Assembly (NCBI RefSeq): GCF_900156335.1 | Contig: NZ_FTMZ01000018.1 | Location: 33,633-97,632, forward strand | Direction of reading: 5' to 3' | DNA length: 64,000 nt | From: Sphaerotilus natans | GTDB lineage: Bacteria; Pseudomonadota; Gammaproteobacteria; Burkholderiales; Burkholderiaceae_C | Part shown: piece by piece, positions 48,322-57,289 of the stretch | Position numbering within the stretch: the first letter of the stretch is position 1 | Layout of the letters: the number at the start of each line of letters is the position of its first letter | The notes under the pieces: generated by a model | Told to the model about the DNA's origin: nothing | Database searches by the model: none | Seen by the model: the letters and a program-made list of their open reading frames with translations, nothing else | Translations under genes and position numbers: made by a program

Positions 48322-50784
48322 TCACTCGCCACGCAGGCGCGCGCCCACCGCCTGACGGGCGGCCTCGATCGCGGCACGCACCGCCGCATCGCTGCGCTCG
48401 TCGGTCAGCGGGGCCTCGTCGTCGAGCAGCTCCAGGCGGATCGCCAGGCTGCGCTCGCCGGGCTGGAAGCCGGCGGCACCCGGCGCCGGCCGGTAGACAT
48501 CGAACAGCCGCGCCGAGCGCAGCAGCCCGCCGGTGTCGGCCGCCAGCAGGCTGCCGATCACCGCGTCATGGCCGGCCGCCTCGCCGACGATCAGCGCGAT
48601 GTCGCGGTTGACCGCCTGCTGGCGTGCCACCGGCTGGTAGGCCGGCACCGGGCGCTGCAGCAGCGCAGGCACGTCCAGCTCGAACAGCACCGGCGCGCCC
48701 TGCCCGGCCGGCAGCTCGTAGCCCTGCTTCCAGCGCGGATGCAGCTCGCCGACAAAGCCGATGACCTGGCCGTCGAGCTCGACGCGGGCGCAGCGGCCCG
48801 GGTGCATCGCCGGATGCTCGGCCGCGACGAAGGTCGCCACGCGCGGCGCCAGCAGCGCCTCGACATCGGCCTTGACGTCGAAGAAGTCGACCGTGCGCTC
48901 CTTGGCGCCCCACTGCAGCGGCTCGACCGGGCCCCAGGCCAGACCGGCGAGCTTCAGCGGCTGGTCGATGCCGACCACCGTCTGCTCGCTGGTCTGCACC
49001 GAGGCGTCGCGACGGAACACCCGGCCCAGCTCGAACACCCGCACGCGCGTCGCCCGGCGCGACAGGTTGTGGCGCAGCACCTGCACCAGCGAGCCGATCA
49101 GGCTCGAGCGCATCACCGACAGCGGCGCGGCGATCGGGTTGAGCAGGCGGATCGGCTCGGCGTTGCCGGCCAGCTCGGCCTCCCAGCGCGCCTCGACGAA
49201 GGAGAAGTTGATCGTCTCCTGGTAGTCGAGCGCGGCCGCCGCACGGCGCAGCGCATGGCTGCCGCGCTGCGCCTCCGGGCGCACCCGGGCGCTGACGGGC
49301 GCCAGCGGCGCGCTCAGCGGCAGCTTGTCGAAGCCGATGACGCGGATCACCTCCTCGATCAGGTCTTCCTCGATCTCGAGGTCGAAACGCCAGCTCGGCG
49401 GGGTGACGGTCAGCACGCCCTCGGCCTCGACGAAGTCCAGGCCCAGGCGGCGGAAGACCTCGGCGCACTGCGCCTGCGTGACCGGCATGCCGATCACCTT
49501 GGCCGCACGCGCCACCCGCAGGGCCACCGGCGCGCGCGCCGGCAGGTTCGGCTGCACGTCGGTGACCGGGCCGCAGGCGGTGGCCTCGCCGCCGCAGATC
49601 TCCAGGATCAGCTGCGTGATGCGCTCGATGCGCGCCACCGTCTGCGCCGGATCGACGCCGCGCTCGTAGCGGTGGCCGGCGTCGGTGCTGAAGTTGAAGC
49701 GACGGCCCCGGCCAGCGACCGCGTCCGGCCACCAGAAGGCGGCCTCGACGTAGACGTTCCTCGTGTCGTCGCCCACCGCGGTGGCGTCGCCGCCCATGAT
49801 GCCGGCCAGCGACTCGACGGTCTGCGCGCCGCCCTCGGCCTCGTCGGCGATCACGCCGACCTGGCCGTCCACCGTGATGGTGTTGCCGTTGAGCAGCTTG
49901 AGGCTTTCACCTTCGCGGCCCCAGCGCACCACCAGGCCGCCGTGGATCTTGTCGAGATCGAAGATGTGGCTGGGCTGGCCGGTCTCGAACATCACGTAGT
50001 TCGAGATGTCGACCAGCGCGCTGACCGGGCGCTGGCCGCAGCGCGCCAGCCGGTCGACCATCCACTGCGGGGTCTTGGCGGTGGTGTCGATGCCGCGCAC
50101 GATGCGGCCGGAGAAGCGCCCGCACAGGTCGCTCGCCTCGACGCGCACCGCCACCGTGTCGTCCAGCGTCGGCAGCACCGGCGCGGCCGCCAGGGCCTTC
50201 AGCGGCGCACCCGTCAGGGCCGAGACCTCGCGCGCGATGCCGTAGACACTCAGCCCGTGGCCGAGATTCGGCGTGAGCTTGAGCGTGAACAGCGTGTCGT
50301 CGAGGTTCAGGTACTCGCGGATGTCGGTGCCCACCGGCGCATCGGCCGGCAGCTCGAGCAGGCCGCCGTGGTCGTCGGCGATCTTCAGCTCGCGCGCCGA
50401 GCACAGCATGCCGAAGCTCTCGACGCCGCGCAGCTTGCCCTTGCCGATCTTGAAGGGCTTGCCGTCCTCGCCGGGCGGCAGCACCGCGCCGACGGTGGCC
50501 AGCGGGATCTTGATGCCGGCGCGGGCATTGGGCGCGCCGCAGACGATCTGCAGCGGGCCGTCCTTGCTGAACGGGCCGGCCCCGACGGTGCACACGCGCA
50601 GCTTGTCGGCGTTGGGGTGCTGGTCGGCGGTCAGGATCTCGGCGACGACGATGCCGGTGAAGGGCGGCGCGACCGGCTGGAGCTCCTCGACTTCCATGCC
50701 GGACATCGTCAGCAGGTCGGCAAGCTCTTGCGTCGTCAGCTCAGGGTTGCAGTACTCGCGCAACCACGATTCGGGGAATTGCAT
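48322..50784 (-). CDS. pheT: Phenylalanyl-tRNA synthetase beta subunit
   Basis: PheT with PheS charges tRNA-Phe. The 820-residue chain has the N-terminal tRNA-binding domain (VVAEILTADQHPNADKLRVC), the B3/B4 editing region (LVDISNYVMFETGQPSHIFD), B5, and the C-terminal anticodon-binding FDX-ACB domain around YQPVARQQAVNRDIALIVG. Length is normal. It follows pheS by 43 bases and precedes ihfA by 33. Confidence 0.98.
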   Translation of the reverse strand: MQFPESWLREYCNPELTTQELADLLTMSGMEVEELQPVAPPFTGIVVAEILTADQHPNADKLRVCTVGAGPFSKDGPLQIVCGAPNARAGIKIPLATVGAVLPPGEDGKPFKIGKGKLRGVESFGMLCSARELKIADDHGGLLELPADAPVGTDIREYLNLDDTLFTLKLTPNLGHGLSVYGIAREVSALTGAPLKALAAAPVLPTLDDTVAVRVEASDLCGRFSGRIVRGIDTTAKTPQWMVDRLARCGQRPVSALVDISNYVMFETGQPSHIFDLDKIHGGLVVRWGREGESLKLLNGNTITVDGQVGVIADEAEGGAQTVESLAGIMGGDATAVGDDTRNVYVEAAFWWPDAVAGRGRRFNFSTDAGHRYERGVDPAQTVARIERITQLILEICGGEATACGPVTDVQPNLPARAPVALRVARAAKVIGMPVTQAQCAEVFRRLGLDFVEAEGVLTVTPPSWRFDLEIEEDLIEEVIRVIGFDKLPLSAPLAPVSARVRPEAQRGSHALRRAAAALDYQETINFSFVEARWEAELAGNAEPIRLLNPIAAPLSVMRSSLIGSLVQVLRHNLSRRATRVRVFELGRVFRRDASVQTSEQTVVGIDQPLKLAGLAWGPVEPLQWGAKERTVDFFDVKADVEALLAPRVATFVAAEHPAMHPGRCARVELDGQVIGFVGELHPRWKQGYELPAGQGAPVLFELDVPALLQRPVPAYQPVARQQAVNRDIALIVGEAAGHDAVIGSLLAADTGGLLRSARLFDVYRPAPGAAGFQPGERSLAIRLELLDDEAPLTDERSDAAVRAAIEAARQAVGARLRGE

Positions 50785-50827
50785 CTTCTGGTCCTTGGAA
50801 TCCGGGACGTGGTGGACTGCCGGGCAA

Positions 50828-51871
50828 TCAGCGGAACTGGCCGAGGAAGCGCAGATCGCCCTCGAAGAACAGGCGCAGGTCGGCCACGCCGTAGCGCAGC
50901 ATCGTCAGCCGGTCCGGGCCCATGCCGAAGGCGAAGCCGATGTGGCGCTCCGGATCGAGCCCGAAGTTGCGCACCACGTTCGGGTGCACCTGGCCGGAGC
51001 CGGCCACCTCCAGCCAGCGGCCCTTCAGCGGCCCCGACGAGAAGGCGATGTCGACCTCGGCCGACGGCTCGGTGAAGGGGAAGAAGCTGGGGCGGAAGCG
51101 CAGCTGCAGGTCGTCCGTCTCGAAGAAGGTGCGGAAGAAGTCGGTGAAGACCGCCTTCAGGTCCTTGAACGAGACGTTCTCGCCGATCCACAGGCCTTCG
51201 CACTGGTGGAACATCGGCGAGTGGGTCGCGTCGCTGTCGACGCGGTAGGTGCGGCCCGGCGCGATGACGCGGATCTCGGGCAGCGGATCCTGGCCGGCAT
51301 GGGTGGCGGCATGCTGGCGCGCATAGCGCACCTGCATCGGCGAGGTGTGCGGGCGCAGGCACAAGGGGCGCCCCGCCTCGTCCTTCATGTCGACGTAGAA
51401 GGTGTCCTGCATCGAACGCGCCGGATGGTTCTCCGGGTTGTTCAGCGCGGTGAAGCTGTACCAGTCGGTCTCGATCTCGGGGCCGTCGGCCACATCGAAG
51501 CCCATCGAGCCGAAGATCTGCTCGATGCGCTCCATCGTGCGCGACACCGGATGCAGGCCCCCGACGGAGCGGCCGCGACCGGGCAGCGTGACGTCAAGCG
51601 CCTCGGCCTTGAGTTGCGCCTGCAGCTCGGCCTCGGCCAGCGCCTGGCGCCGGGCGGTCAGCGCGGCTTCGATGCGCTGCTTGGTCTCGTTGATCGCGGC
51701 GCCGCGGGTCTTCTTCTCTTCGGGCGACAGTTTTGCCATGCCCTTGAGCAGCTCGGTCACCTGACCGGTCTTGCCGGTGTAGCGCGCCTTGGCGTCTTCG
51801 AGCTGGGCGGGCGTGGTGGCCGCCGCGAAGTCGGCCTGCGCGGCCTGCACGAGTTGGTCGAGATCGTTCAT
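50828..51871 (-). CDS. pheS: Phenylalanyl-tRNA synthetase alpha subunit
   Basis: The 347-residue catalytic subunit has an N-terminal coiled coil and class II motifs: motif 1 around [19 protein letters not shown], motif 2 with [19 protein letters not shown] and FHQCEGLWI, and motif 3 [27 protein letters not shown] is chosen as start because the in-frame extension upstream is not conserved in style. A terminator-like hairpin lies 56 bases before it. Confidence 0.98.
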   Translation of the reverse strand: MNDLDQLVQAAQADFAAATTPAQLEDAKARYTGKTGQVTELLKGMAKLSPEEKKTRGAAINETKQRIEAALTARRQALAEAELQAQLKAEALDVTLPGRGRSVGGLHPVSRTMERIEQIFGSMGFDVADGPEIETDWYSFTALNNPENHPARSMQDTFYVDMKDEAGRPLCLRPHTSPMQVRYARQHAATHAGQDPLPEIRVIAPGRTYRVDSDATHSPMFHQCEGLWIGENVSFKDLKAVFTDFFRTFFETDDLQLRFRPSFFPFTEPSAEVDIAFSSGPLKGRWLEVAGSGQVHPNVVRNFGLDPERHIGFAFGMGPDRLTMLRYGVADLRLFFEGDLRFLGQFR

Positions 51872-51927
51872 CGGGGGACGGGTTGTGCATGCTGCCGTCG
51901 CGCGCACCTGCGGGCGGCGACAGCCAA

Positions 51928-51957
51928 GAAAAAAGGCCGAACGCAGTGTCGGCCTTT
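51928..51957 (-). terminator. Intrinsic terminator/attenuator between rplT and pheS
   Basis: On the minus strand AAAAAGGCCGA and TCGGCCTTTTT form a perfect 11-bp stem with an 8-base loop. Just upstream, at about 51970-51995, a second hairpin pairs CGGAAGCGG with CCGTTTCCG. In E. coli pheST is controlled by attenuation at this position; a Phe-rich leader peptide is not obvious here, so partial termination is as far as the sequence goes. Confidence 0.75.
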
Positions 51958-52004
51958 TTCGAGGGACACGGAAACGGCGCGAACCGCTTCCGGTGCCGTC
52001 AGAC

Positions 52005-52361
52005 TCAAGCGAGCTGGGCCTTCACCTTCTCGACGATGCTGCCGAAGGCGGCAGGATCGTTGACGGCGAGGTCGGCCAGAACCTTGCGGTCCAGGTCGAT
52101 CTTGGCCTTCTTCAGGCCGGCGACGAACTTGCTGTACGTCAGGCCCAGCGCGCGCGAACCGGCGTTGATACGCGCGATCCACAGGCGACGGAATTCGCGC
52201 TTCTTGGCACGGCGGTCACGGTAGGCGTACTGGCCCGCCTTCATCACCGCCTGCTTGGCGATGCGATAGACGTTCTTGCGACGACCGCGGAAACCCTTGG
52301 CGAGGGCGAGGACCTTCTTGTGACGGGCGCGGGCGGTAACACCACGTTTGACGCGAGGCAT
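52005..52361 (-). CDS. rplT: 50S ribosomal protein L20
   Basis: The 118-residue protein is a full-length L20: [20 protein letters not shown] at the start, the basic [17 protein letters not shown] helix and the C-terminal globular domain [21 protein letters not shown]20 is needed early in 50S assembly and in other bacteria represses its own operon. It is 25 bases after rpmI. Confidence 0.98.
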   Translation of the reverse strand: MPRVKRGVTARARHKKVLALAKGFRGRRKNVYRIAKQAVMKAGQYAYRDRRAKKREFRRLWIARINAGSRALGLTYSKFVAGLKKAKIDLDRKVLADLAVNDPAAFGSIVEKVKAQLA

Positions 52362-52386
52362 TGTGTGACTCCTTCAGTGTGGTGAA

Positions 52387-52590
52387 TTACAGACCGGCGA
52401 ACGGCAGCATCTGTGCCATGTGACCCATGTTGGTCTCATGCACATTGGCGGCGCCGCGCAGCTGGCGCTTCGTCTTGGTCGACTTCTTGGTCAGGATGTG
52501 GCGCTTGAAGGCTTGGCCGCGCTTCACGGTACCACCCGGACGCACGCGAAAACGCTTCTTCGCGCTGCTCTTGGTCTTCATCTTGGGCAT
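52387..52590 (-). CDS. rpmI: 50S ribosomal protein L35
   Basis: The 67-residue L35 is complete: [20 protein letters not shown], then [20 protein letters not shown]. It has an AAGGAG ribosome site at good spacing. It precedes rplT by 25 bases, and the 169-base gap to infC upstream holds two hairpins that may be control elements. Confidence 0.98.
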   Translation of the reverse strand: MPKMKTKSSAKKRFRVRPGGTVKRGQAFKRHILTKKSTKTKRQLRGAANVHETNMGHMAQMLPFAGL

Positions 52591-52705
52591 GACTGCTCCT
52601 TGGAATGTTCCTGCGAGGCGGCCCGAACGACTCGGACTCTTGGGGGCCTGCGGGCACTGAGCGGCAGCGGCGACCAGACCGCTGCGCGCTCGAAAAACGT
52701 CGATT

Positions 52706-52750
52706 GTCGCCGAGCGGCGACTTTTGCGCCAGCCCCGTGAGGAACGGGGC
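52706..52750 (-). promoter_or_regulatory. Two hairpins between infC and rpmI (possible L20 control region)
   Basis: Immediately after infC on the minus strand, GCCCCG pairs with CGGGGC across 7 bases (52732-52750), then GTCGCC pairs with GGCGAC across 4 (52706-52721). In E. coli the L20 repressor site lies between infC and rpmI. The hairpins might form such an operator or simply reduce read-through; the fold was not computed. Confidence 0.45.
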
Positions 52751-52759
52751 CGACGGCGA

Positions 52760-53308
52760 TCACTTCTTGCGCTTGGGCGCCAGCACCATGATCATCTGGC
52801 GGCCTTCGAGCTTGGGCATGTGCTCGACCACCGACACGTCGGTCAGCTCGTCGCGCACCCGCTCCAGCAGGCGCATGCCGATGTCCTGGTGGGTGATCTC
52901 GCGGCCACGGAAACGCAGCGTGACCTTGCCCTTGTCGCCGTCTTCCAGGAAGCGGCGCAGGTTGCGCATCTTGATCTGGTAGTCGCCTTCGTCCGTGCCC
53001 GGACGGAACTTGACTTCCTTCACGTCGATGACGTGCTGCTTGGCCTTGGCCTCCGCGGCACGCTTCTGTTCCTGATACTTGAACTTGCCGTAGTCCATCA
53101 GGCGGCACACCGGCGGCTGCGCCGTCGCGGAGATCTCCACCAGGTCCACGTCGCTTTCGGCGGCCAGCCGCAGGGCCTCCTGGATGCTGACGATGCCCAG
53201 CGGCTCGTTTTCCGGTCCGTTCAGACGGACTTCGGGGACGACGATCTCGCGGTTGAGACGATGCTTGCGCTCCGCGTTGGGCGTGCGGCGATCAAGAAAG
53301 GTAGCGAT
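52760..53308 (-). CDS. infC: Translation initiation factor IF-3, ATC start
   Basis: IF-3 keeps ribosomal subunits apart and checks the start codon. Reading from an ATC codon at 53308 gives 182 residues starting [20 protein letters not shown], which matches the family N-terminus; the first in-frame ATG is 53 codons later and would cut off most of the N-terminal domain. AAGGA lies eight bases before the ATC. The C-terminal half has [18 protein letters not shown] and VTLRFRGRE. Rare AUU/AUC/AUA starts are the known basis of infC autoregulation. Confidence 0.95.
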   Translation of the reverse strand: MATFLDRRTPNAERKHRLNREIVVPEVRLNGPENEPLGIVSIQEALRLAAESDVDLVEISATAQPPVCRLMDYGKFKYQEQKRAAEAKAKQHVIDVKEVKFRPGTDEGDYQIKMRNLRRFLEDGDKGKVTLRFRGREITHQDIGMRLLERVRDELTDVSVVEHMPKLEGRQMIMVLAPKRKK

Positions 53309-53386
53309 GGTGAGATTCCTTCAAGGGCTGGCGACCCAAAAACCATGGATTCACGCCTGAGGACAAGGACGAAAGACCGCTGGACC

Positions 53387-55312
53387 TCACTCGCCCCGCG
53401 CGGGAGCCAGTTCGGCAGCGATCTTCTGGGAGAAGGCTTCGAGAGCCATCACCCCGAGGTCCTGATTGCCTCGGGCGCGCACTGCAACGGCCCCCGCGGC
53501 CCTCTCCTTGTCACCGACAACGAGCAGGTAAGGAACCTTCTGCAAAGAATGCTCGCGGATTTTATACGTGATCTTTTCATTGCGCAAATCGAGCGAGACC
53601 CTAAGTCCTTGTTTTTGCAGCGTTTTGGCCACGTCGCGCGCATAGTCGGCCTGCGCATCGGTAATGTTCAGCACCACGACCTGGATCGGCGCCAGCCAGG
53701 CGGGCAGCGCGCCGGCGTGTTCCTCGATCAGGATGCCGATGAAGCGCTCGAGACTGCCAAGAATGGCGCGGTGCAGCATGACCGGATGCACCCGGTCACC
53801 CGATTCCGCGACATATTCCGCACCCAGGCGCTCGGGGAGCGAGAAATCGACCTGGATCGTGCCGCACTGCCAGTGGCGGCCGAGCGCGTCCTTCAGCGTG
53901 TACTCGATCTTCGGACCGTAGAACGCGCCGTCGCCCGGGGCGATCTCGAACTCGCAGCCGGTGCGGCGCAGGCTCTCGATCAGCGCCGTCTCGGCCTTGT
54001 CCCACAGCGCGTCGGCGCCGATGCGCTTTTCCGGGCGAGTCGCGACCTTGTAGAGAATCTCGGTGAAGCCGAAGTCGGCGTAGACCTTCTGCAGCAGCGC
54101 GGTGAAGGCGTCGCACTCGGCCTGGATCTGGTCCTCGGTGCAGAAGATGTGGCCGTCGTCCTGCGTGAAGCCGCGCACGCGCATGATGCCGTGCAGGCCG
54201 CCGGTGGGCTCGTTGCGGTGGCACTGGCCGAACTCGCCGTAGCGCAGCGGCAGGTCGCGGTAGCTCTTGATGCCCTGCTTGTAGATCAGGATGTGGCCAG
54301 GGCAGTTCATCGGCTTGAGCGCGTAGTCGCGCTTTTCCGACTCGGTCACGAACATGTTGTCGCGGTACTTGTTCCAGTGGCCGGTCTTCTCCCACAGGCC
54401 CTTGTCGAGGATCTGCGGGCCCTTGACCTCCTGGTAGCCGTTGTCGCGGTAGACGGCGCGCATGTACTGCTCGACCGCCTGCCAGACCGTCCAGCCCTTC
54501 GGATGCCAGAACACGGTGCCGGGCGAATGCTCGTCCATGTGGAAGAGATCGAGCTCGCGGCCCAGGCGGCGGTGGTCGCGCTTCTCGGCCTCCTCGAGCA
54601 TCGTCAGGTACTTCTGCAGGTCGTCCTTGGTGGCCCAGGCGGTACCGTAGACGCGCTGCAGCATCTCGTTGCGGTGGTCGCCGCGCCAGTAGGCGCCGGC
54701 CACCTTCATCAGCTTGAAGAACTTCAGCTTGCCGGTGCTGGGCACGTGCGGGCCGCGGCACAGGTCGGTGAACGCCCCTTCAGCGTAGAGCGAGACGTCC
54801 TGGTCGGCCGGGATGCTCTCGATGATCTCGGCCTTGTAGGCCTCGCCGATCGACTTGAAGTAGGCCACCGCCTCGTCGCGCGGCAGCACGCTGCGCACCA
54901 CCTTCTCGTCCTTGTTCGCCAGCTCAAGCATCTTCTTCTCGATGGCCGCCAGGTCCTCGGGCGTGAAGGGGCGCTTGTAGGCGAAGTCGTAGTAGAAGCC
55001 GTGCTCGATCGTCGGGCCGATGGTGACCTGCGCGTCGGGGAACAGCTCCTTGACGGCATAGGCCAGCAGGTGCGCGGTCGAGTGGCGGATGACGTCCAGG
55101 CCGTCGGCATCCTTGGCGGTGATGATCGCCAGCTTCGTGTCGGCCTCGATCAGGTGGCTGGTGTCGACCAGGCGCGCGCCCTCGCCCGCACCGACGCGCC
55201 CGGCCAGGGCCGCCTTGGCCAGGCCGGTGCCGATCGACGCGGCGACATCGGCCACCGTGACCGGGCCGGGAAATTCACGCAGGGAGCCATCGGGGAGCTG
55301 GATCGAGATCAT
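53387..55312 (-). CDS. thrS: Threonyl-tRNA synthetase
   Basis: The 641-residue enzyme has the N-terminal TGS domain ([19 protein letters not shown]), the editing domain with [11 protein letters not shown] and [14 protein letters not shown], the class II core with zinc-binding [11 protein letters not shown] and FTQDDGHIF, and the C-terminal anticodon domain. Length is normal. It opens the translation operon; a terminator-like hairpin with a U-run lies 32 bases upstream of its start, hinting at attenuation. Confidence 0.98.
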   Translation of the reverse strand: MISIQLPDGSLREFPGPVTVADVAASIGTGLAKAALAGRVGAGEGARLVDTSHLIEADTKLAIITAKDADGLDVIRHSTAHLLAYAVKELFPDAQVTIGPTIEHGFYYDFAYKRPFTPEDLAAIEKKMLELANKDEKVVRSVLPRDEAVAYFKSIGEAYKAEIIESIPADQDVSLYAEGAFTDLCRGPHVPSTGKLKFFKLMKVAGAYWRGDHRNEMLQRVYGTAWATKDDLQKYLTMLEEAEKRDHRRLGRELDLFHMDEHSPGTVFWHPKGWTVWQAVEQYMRAVYRDNGYQEVKGPQILDKGLWEKTGHWNKYRDNMFVTESEKRDYALKPMNCPGHILIYKQGIKSYRDLPLRYGEFGQCHRNEPTGGLHGIMRVRGFTQDDGHIFCTEDQIQAECDAFTALLQKVYADFGFTEILYKVATRPEKRIGADALWDKAETALIESLRRTGCEFEIAPGDGAFYGPKIEYTLKDALGRHWQCGTIQVDFSLPERLGAEYVAESGDRVHPVMLHRAILGSLERFIGILIEEHAGALPAWLAPIQVVVLNITDAQADYARDVAKTLQKQGLRVSLDLRNEKITYKIREHSLQKVPYLLVVGDKERAAGAVAVRARGNQDLGVMALEAFSQKIAAELAPARGE

Positions 55313-55343
55313 CGGGAAACCTTGGACGGAAGAGGAATTCGGA

Positions 55344-55373
55344 AAAGCAAAAAGCGCGGGGCCGCCGCGCTTT
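55344..55373 (-). terminator. Terminator-like hairpin in the thrS leader (attenuator candidate)
   Basis: On the minus strand AAAGCGCGG and CCGCGCTTT pair around a short loop and are followed by TTTTTGCTTTT, ending about 31 bases before the thrS ATG. Placed inside the leader, it could only act on thrS itself, so it looks like an attenuator. A 15-codon open frame with three threonine codons ends about 40 bases upstream. The 55374-55571 stretch otherwise shows no gene. Confidence 0.6.
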
Positions 55374-55571
55374 CCGTCTGGGGACTGTCGGGAAACAAGC
55401 CGCGGCCGACCGGTCAGACCGCCGTGGCGGCCTGAGATGACGGTGAAGTTCGCGGTGTCATCACCCTTGGTGCCTTTCCCGTGTCTTGCTGGTCGGTGGA
55501 TCGGAAGGATCTGCGCATTTTATCCGATGGCATCCGCTCCTGCCGAGCGGGCGGCCCCCTCGGGATCGCAC

Positions 55572-55608
55572 AAAAAAAGAGGCCCCGGAGGCATGAACTC
55601 CGAGGCCT
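55572..55608 (-). terminator. Intrinsic terminator of aceA
   Basis: On the minus strand AGGCCTCGGAG and CTCCGGGGCCT form a long stem with one mismatch and a 7-base loop, followed by TCTTTTTTT. It lies 110 bases beyond the aceA stop. The 55609-55717 stretch between them shows nothing else. Confidence 0.8.
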
Positions 55609-55717
55609 TCAAGAACAGAACTCAAAACAGAACGTTGCAAAGCCACATGAACTGTGGGTTGGCACCCGCGCGGCCGACCGGATCACGGACCGGCCCGCAC
55701 GGGCGCCGGAGCAGTCA

Positions 55718-57034
55718 TCAGTGGAACTGCTCTTCCTCGGTCGAGCCGGTCAGCGCCTTGACGCTGGACGACCCGCCCTGGATCACGGTGGTCACTTCGT
55801 CGAAGTAGCCGGTGCCGACTTCCTGCTGGTGCGACACGAAGGTGTAGCCTTGCTCGCGGGCCTGGAATTCCGGCTCCTGCACCATGTTGACGTAGTGCTT
55901 CATGCCTTCGCCGCGGGCATAGGCGTGGGCGAACTTGAAGGTGTTGTACCAGTTGACGTGGATGCCGGCCAGGGTGATGAACTGGTACTTGTAGCCCAGC
56001 GCGCTCAGCTCTTCCTGGAAGGAAGCGATCTGGCTGTCGCTCAGGTTCTTCTTCCAGTTGAACGACGGCGAGCAGTTGTACGACAGCAGCTTGCCCGGGC
56101 AGGCGGCCAGCACGGCCTGAGCGAATTCACGGGCGAAGCCGATGTCGGGCACGCCGGTCTCGCACCACACCAGGTCGGCGTACGGCGCGTAGGCGACGCC
56201 ACGGCTGATCGACTGCTCCAGACCGTTCTTCACGCGGAAGAAGCCTTCCTGGGTGCGCTCGCCGGTCAGGAAGGGCTTGTCGTTCTCGTCGTAGTCCGAG
56301 GTGATCAGGTTGGCCGCTTCCGCGTCGGTGCGGGCCAGGATCAGGGTCGGCACGCCCATGACGTCGGCGGCGAAACGCGCGGAGATCAGCTTCTCGACGG
56401 CTTCGCGGGTCGGGACCAGCACCTTGCCGCCCATGTGACCGCACTTCTTGGCCGCGGCCAGCTGGTCTTCGAAGTGAACGCCGGCAGCGCCCGACGCGAT
56501 CATGTTCTTCATCAGCTCGAAGGCGTTGAGCACGCCACCGAAACCGGCTTCCGCGTCAGCGACGATCGGCAGGAAGTAGTCGATGTAGCCTTCGTCGCCC
56601 GGGTTCACGCCACGCGACCACTGGATCTCGTCGGCGCGCTTGAAGGTGTTGTTGATGCGACGGACCATCGTCGGCACCGAGTCGTAGGCGTACAGCGACT
56701 GGTCCGGGTACATGGTTTCCGAGGTGTTGCCGTCGGCGGCGACCTGCCAGCCCGACAGGTACACCGCTTCCAGGCCGGCCTTGGCCTGCTGCATCGCCTG
56801 ACCGGCGGTGATCGCACCGAAGGCGTTGACGTAGCCCTTCTTGGCGCCGCCGTTGACCTTGTCCCACAGGACCTTGGCGCCACGCTGGGCCAGGGTGTAC
56901 TCGGGCTGCAGCGAGCCGCGCAGACGCACGACGTCGGCGGCGCTGTAGCCGCGCTTCACCAGCTTCCAGCGGGGGTTCTCGGCCCAGTCCTTCTCGAGGG
57001 CGGCGATCTGTTGTTCGCGGGTCAGGTTCGTCAT
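55718..57034 (-). CDS. aceA: Isocitrate lyase
   Basis: AceA splits isocitrate to glyoxylate and succinate in the glyoxylate bypass. The 438-residue enzyme has the signature AAKKCGHMGGK with the active-site cysteine, VYLSGWQVAADGN near the N-terminus, and CSPSFNWKKNLSD. The start MTNLTREQQ follows GGAGAGAC. Malate synthase is not adjacent. The upstream gap holds a perfect 18-bp palindrome, likely the operator. Confidence 0.97.
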   Translation of the reverse strand: MTNLTREQQIAALEKDWAENPRWKLVKRGYSAADVVRLRGSLQPEYTLAQRGAKVLWDKVNGGAKKGYVNAFGAITAGQAMQQAKAGLEAVYLSGWQVAADGNTSETMYPDQSLYAYDSVPTMVRRINNTFKRADEIQWSRGVNPGDEGYIDYFLPIVADAEAGFGGVLNAFELMKNMIASGAAGVHFEDQLAAAKKCGHMGGKVLVPTREAVEKLISARFAADVMGVPTLILARTDAEAANLITSDYDENDKPFLTGERTQEGFFRVKNGLEQSISRGVAYAPYADLVWCETGVPDIGFAREFAQAVLAACPGKLLSYNCSPSFNWKKNLSDSQIASFQEELSALGYKYQFITLAGIHVNWYNTFKFAHAYARGEGMKHYVNMVQEPEFQAREQGYTFVSHQQEVGTGYFDEVTTVIQGGSSSVKALTGSTEEEQFH

Positions 57035-57126
57035 GAGTCTCTCCGTTCGACGGTGTTTCAAGGAGGCTGAACACGGCGTGTTCGATGGCTCAAGCTTAAT
57101 CCCGACCTCTCCGGCCGCCAACACTT

Positions 57127-57144
57127 ATGTCTTATATAAGACAT
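57127..57144. promoter_or_regulatory. Perfect 18-bp palindrome upstream of aceA (operator candidate)
   Basis: ATGTCTTATATAAGACAT reads the same on both strands and is centred about 100 bases upstream of the aceA start. Uninterrupted TCTTATATAAGA-type palindromes are typical of GntR/FadR-type repressors; that assignment is inference. A second dyad, GGAAAATT (57215-57222) with AATTTTCC (57243-57250), lies further upstream. The whole 57035-57289 gap is AT-rich and holds no gene. Confidence 0.65.
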
Positions 57145-57289
57145 CTTTTTGATCTCAATAAAATCAACAACTTAGCGACAATATTGCACATCATGGGAAA
57201 TGTTTTCTCACGATGGAAAATTTTGGTGCGCCGCAACAGAATAATTTTCCACATTATGAAACGATGTTCGGCAGCATGAAAATTCCGGA

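Noticed and set aside
47980..51075. A 1031-codon open frame antisense to pheT and pheS
   Set aside because: It mirrors the codon bias of the real synthetase genes in GC-rich DNA, has low-complexity composition and no family motif. The opposite strand carries clear enzymes.
52724..55435. A 903-codon open frame antisense to infC and thrS
   Set aside because: Same shadow effect; the opposite strand has all IF-3 and threonyl-tRNA synthetase motifs.
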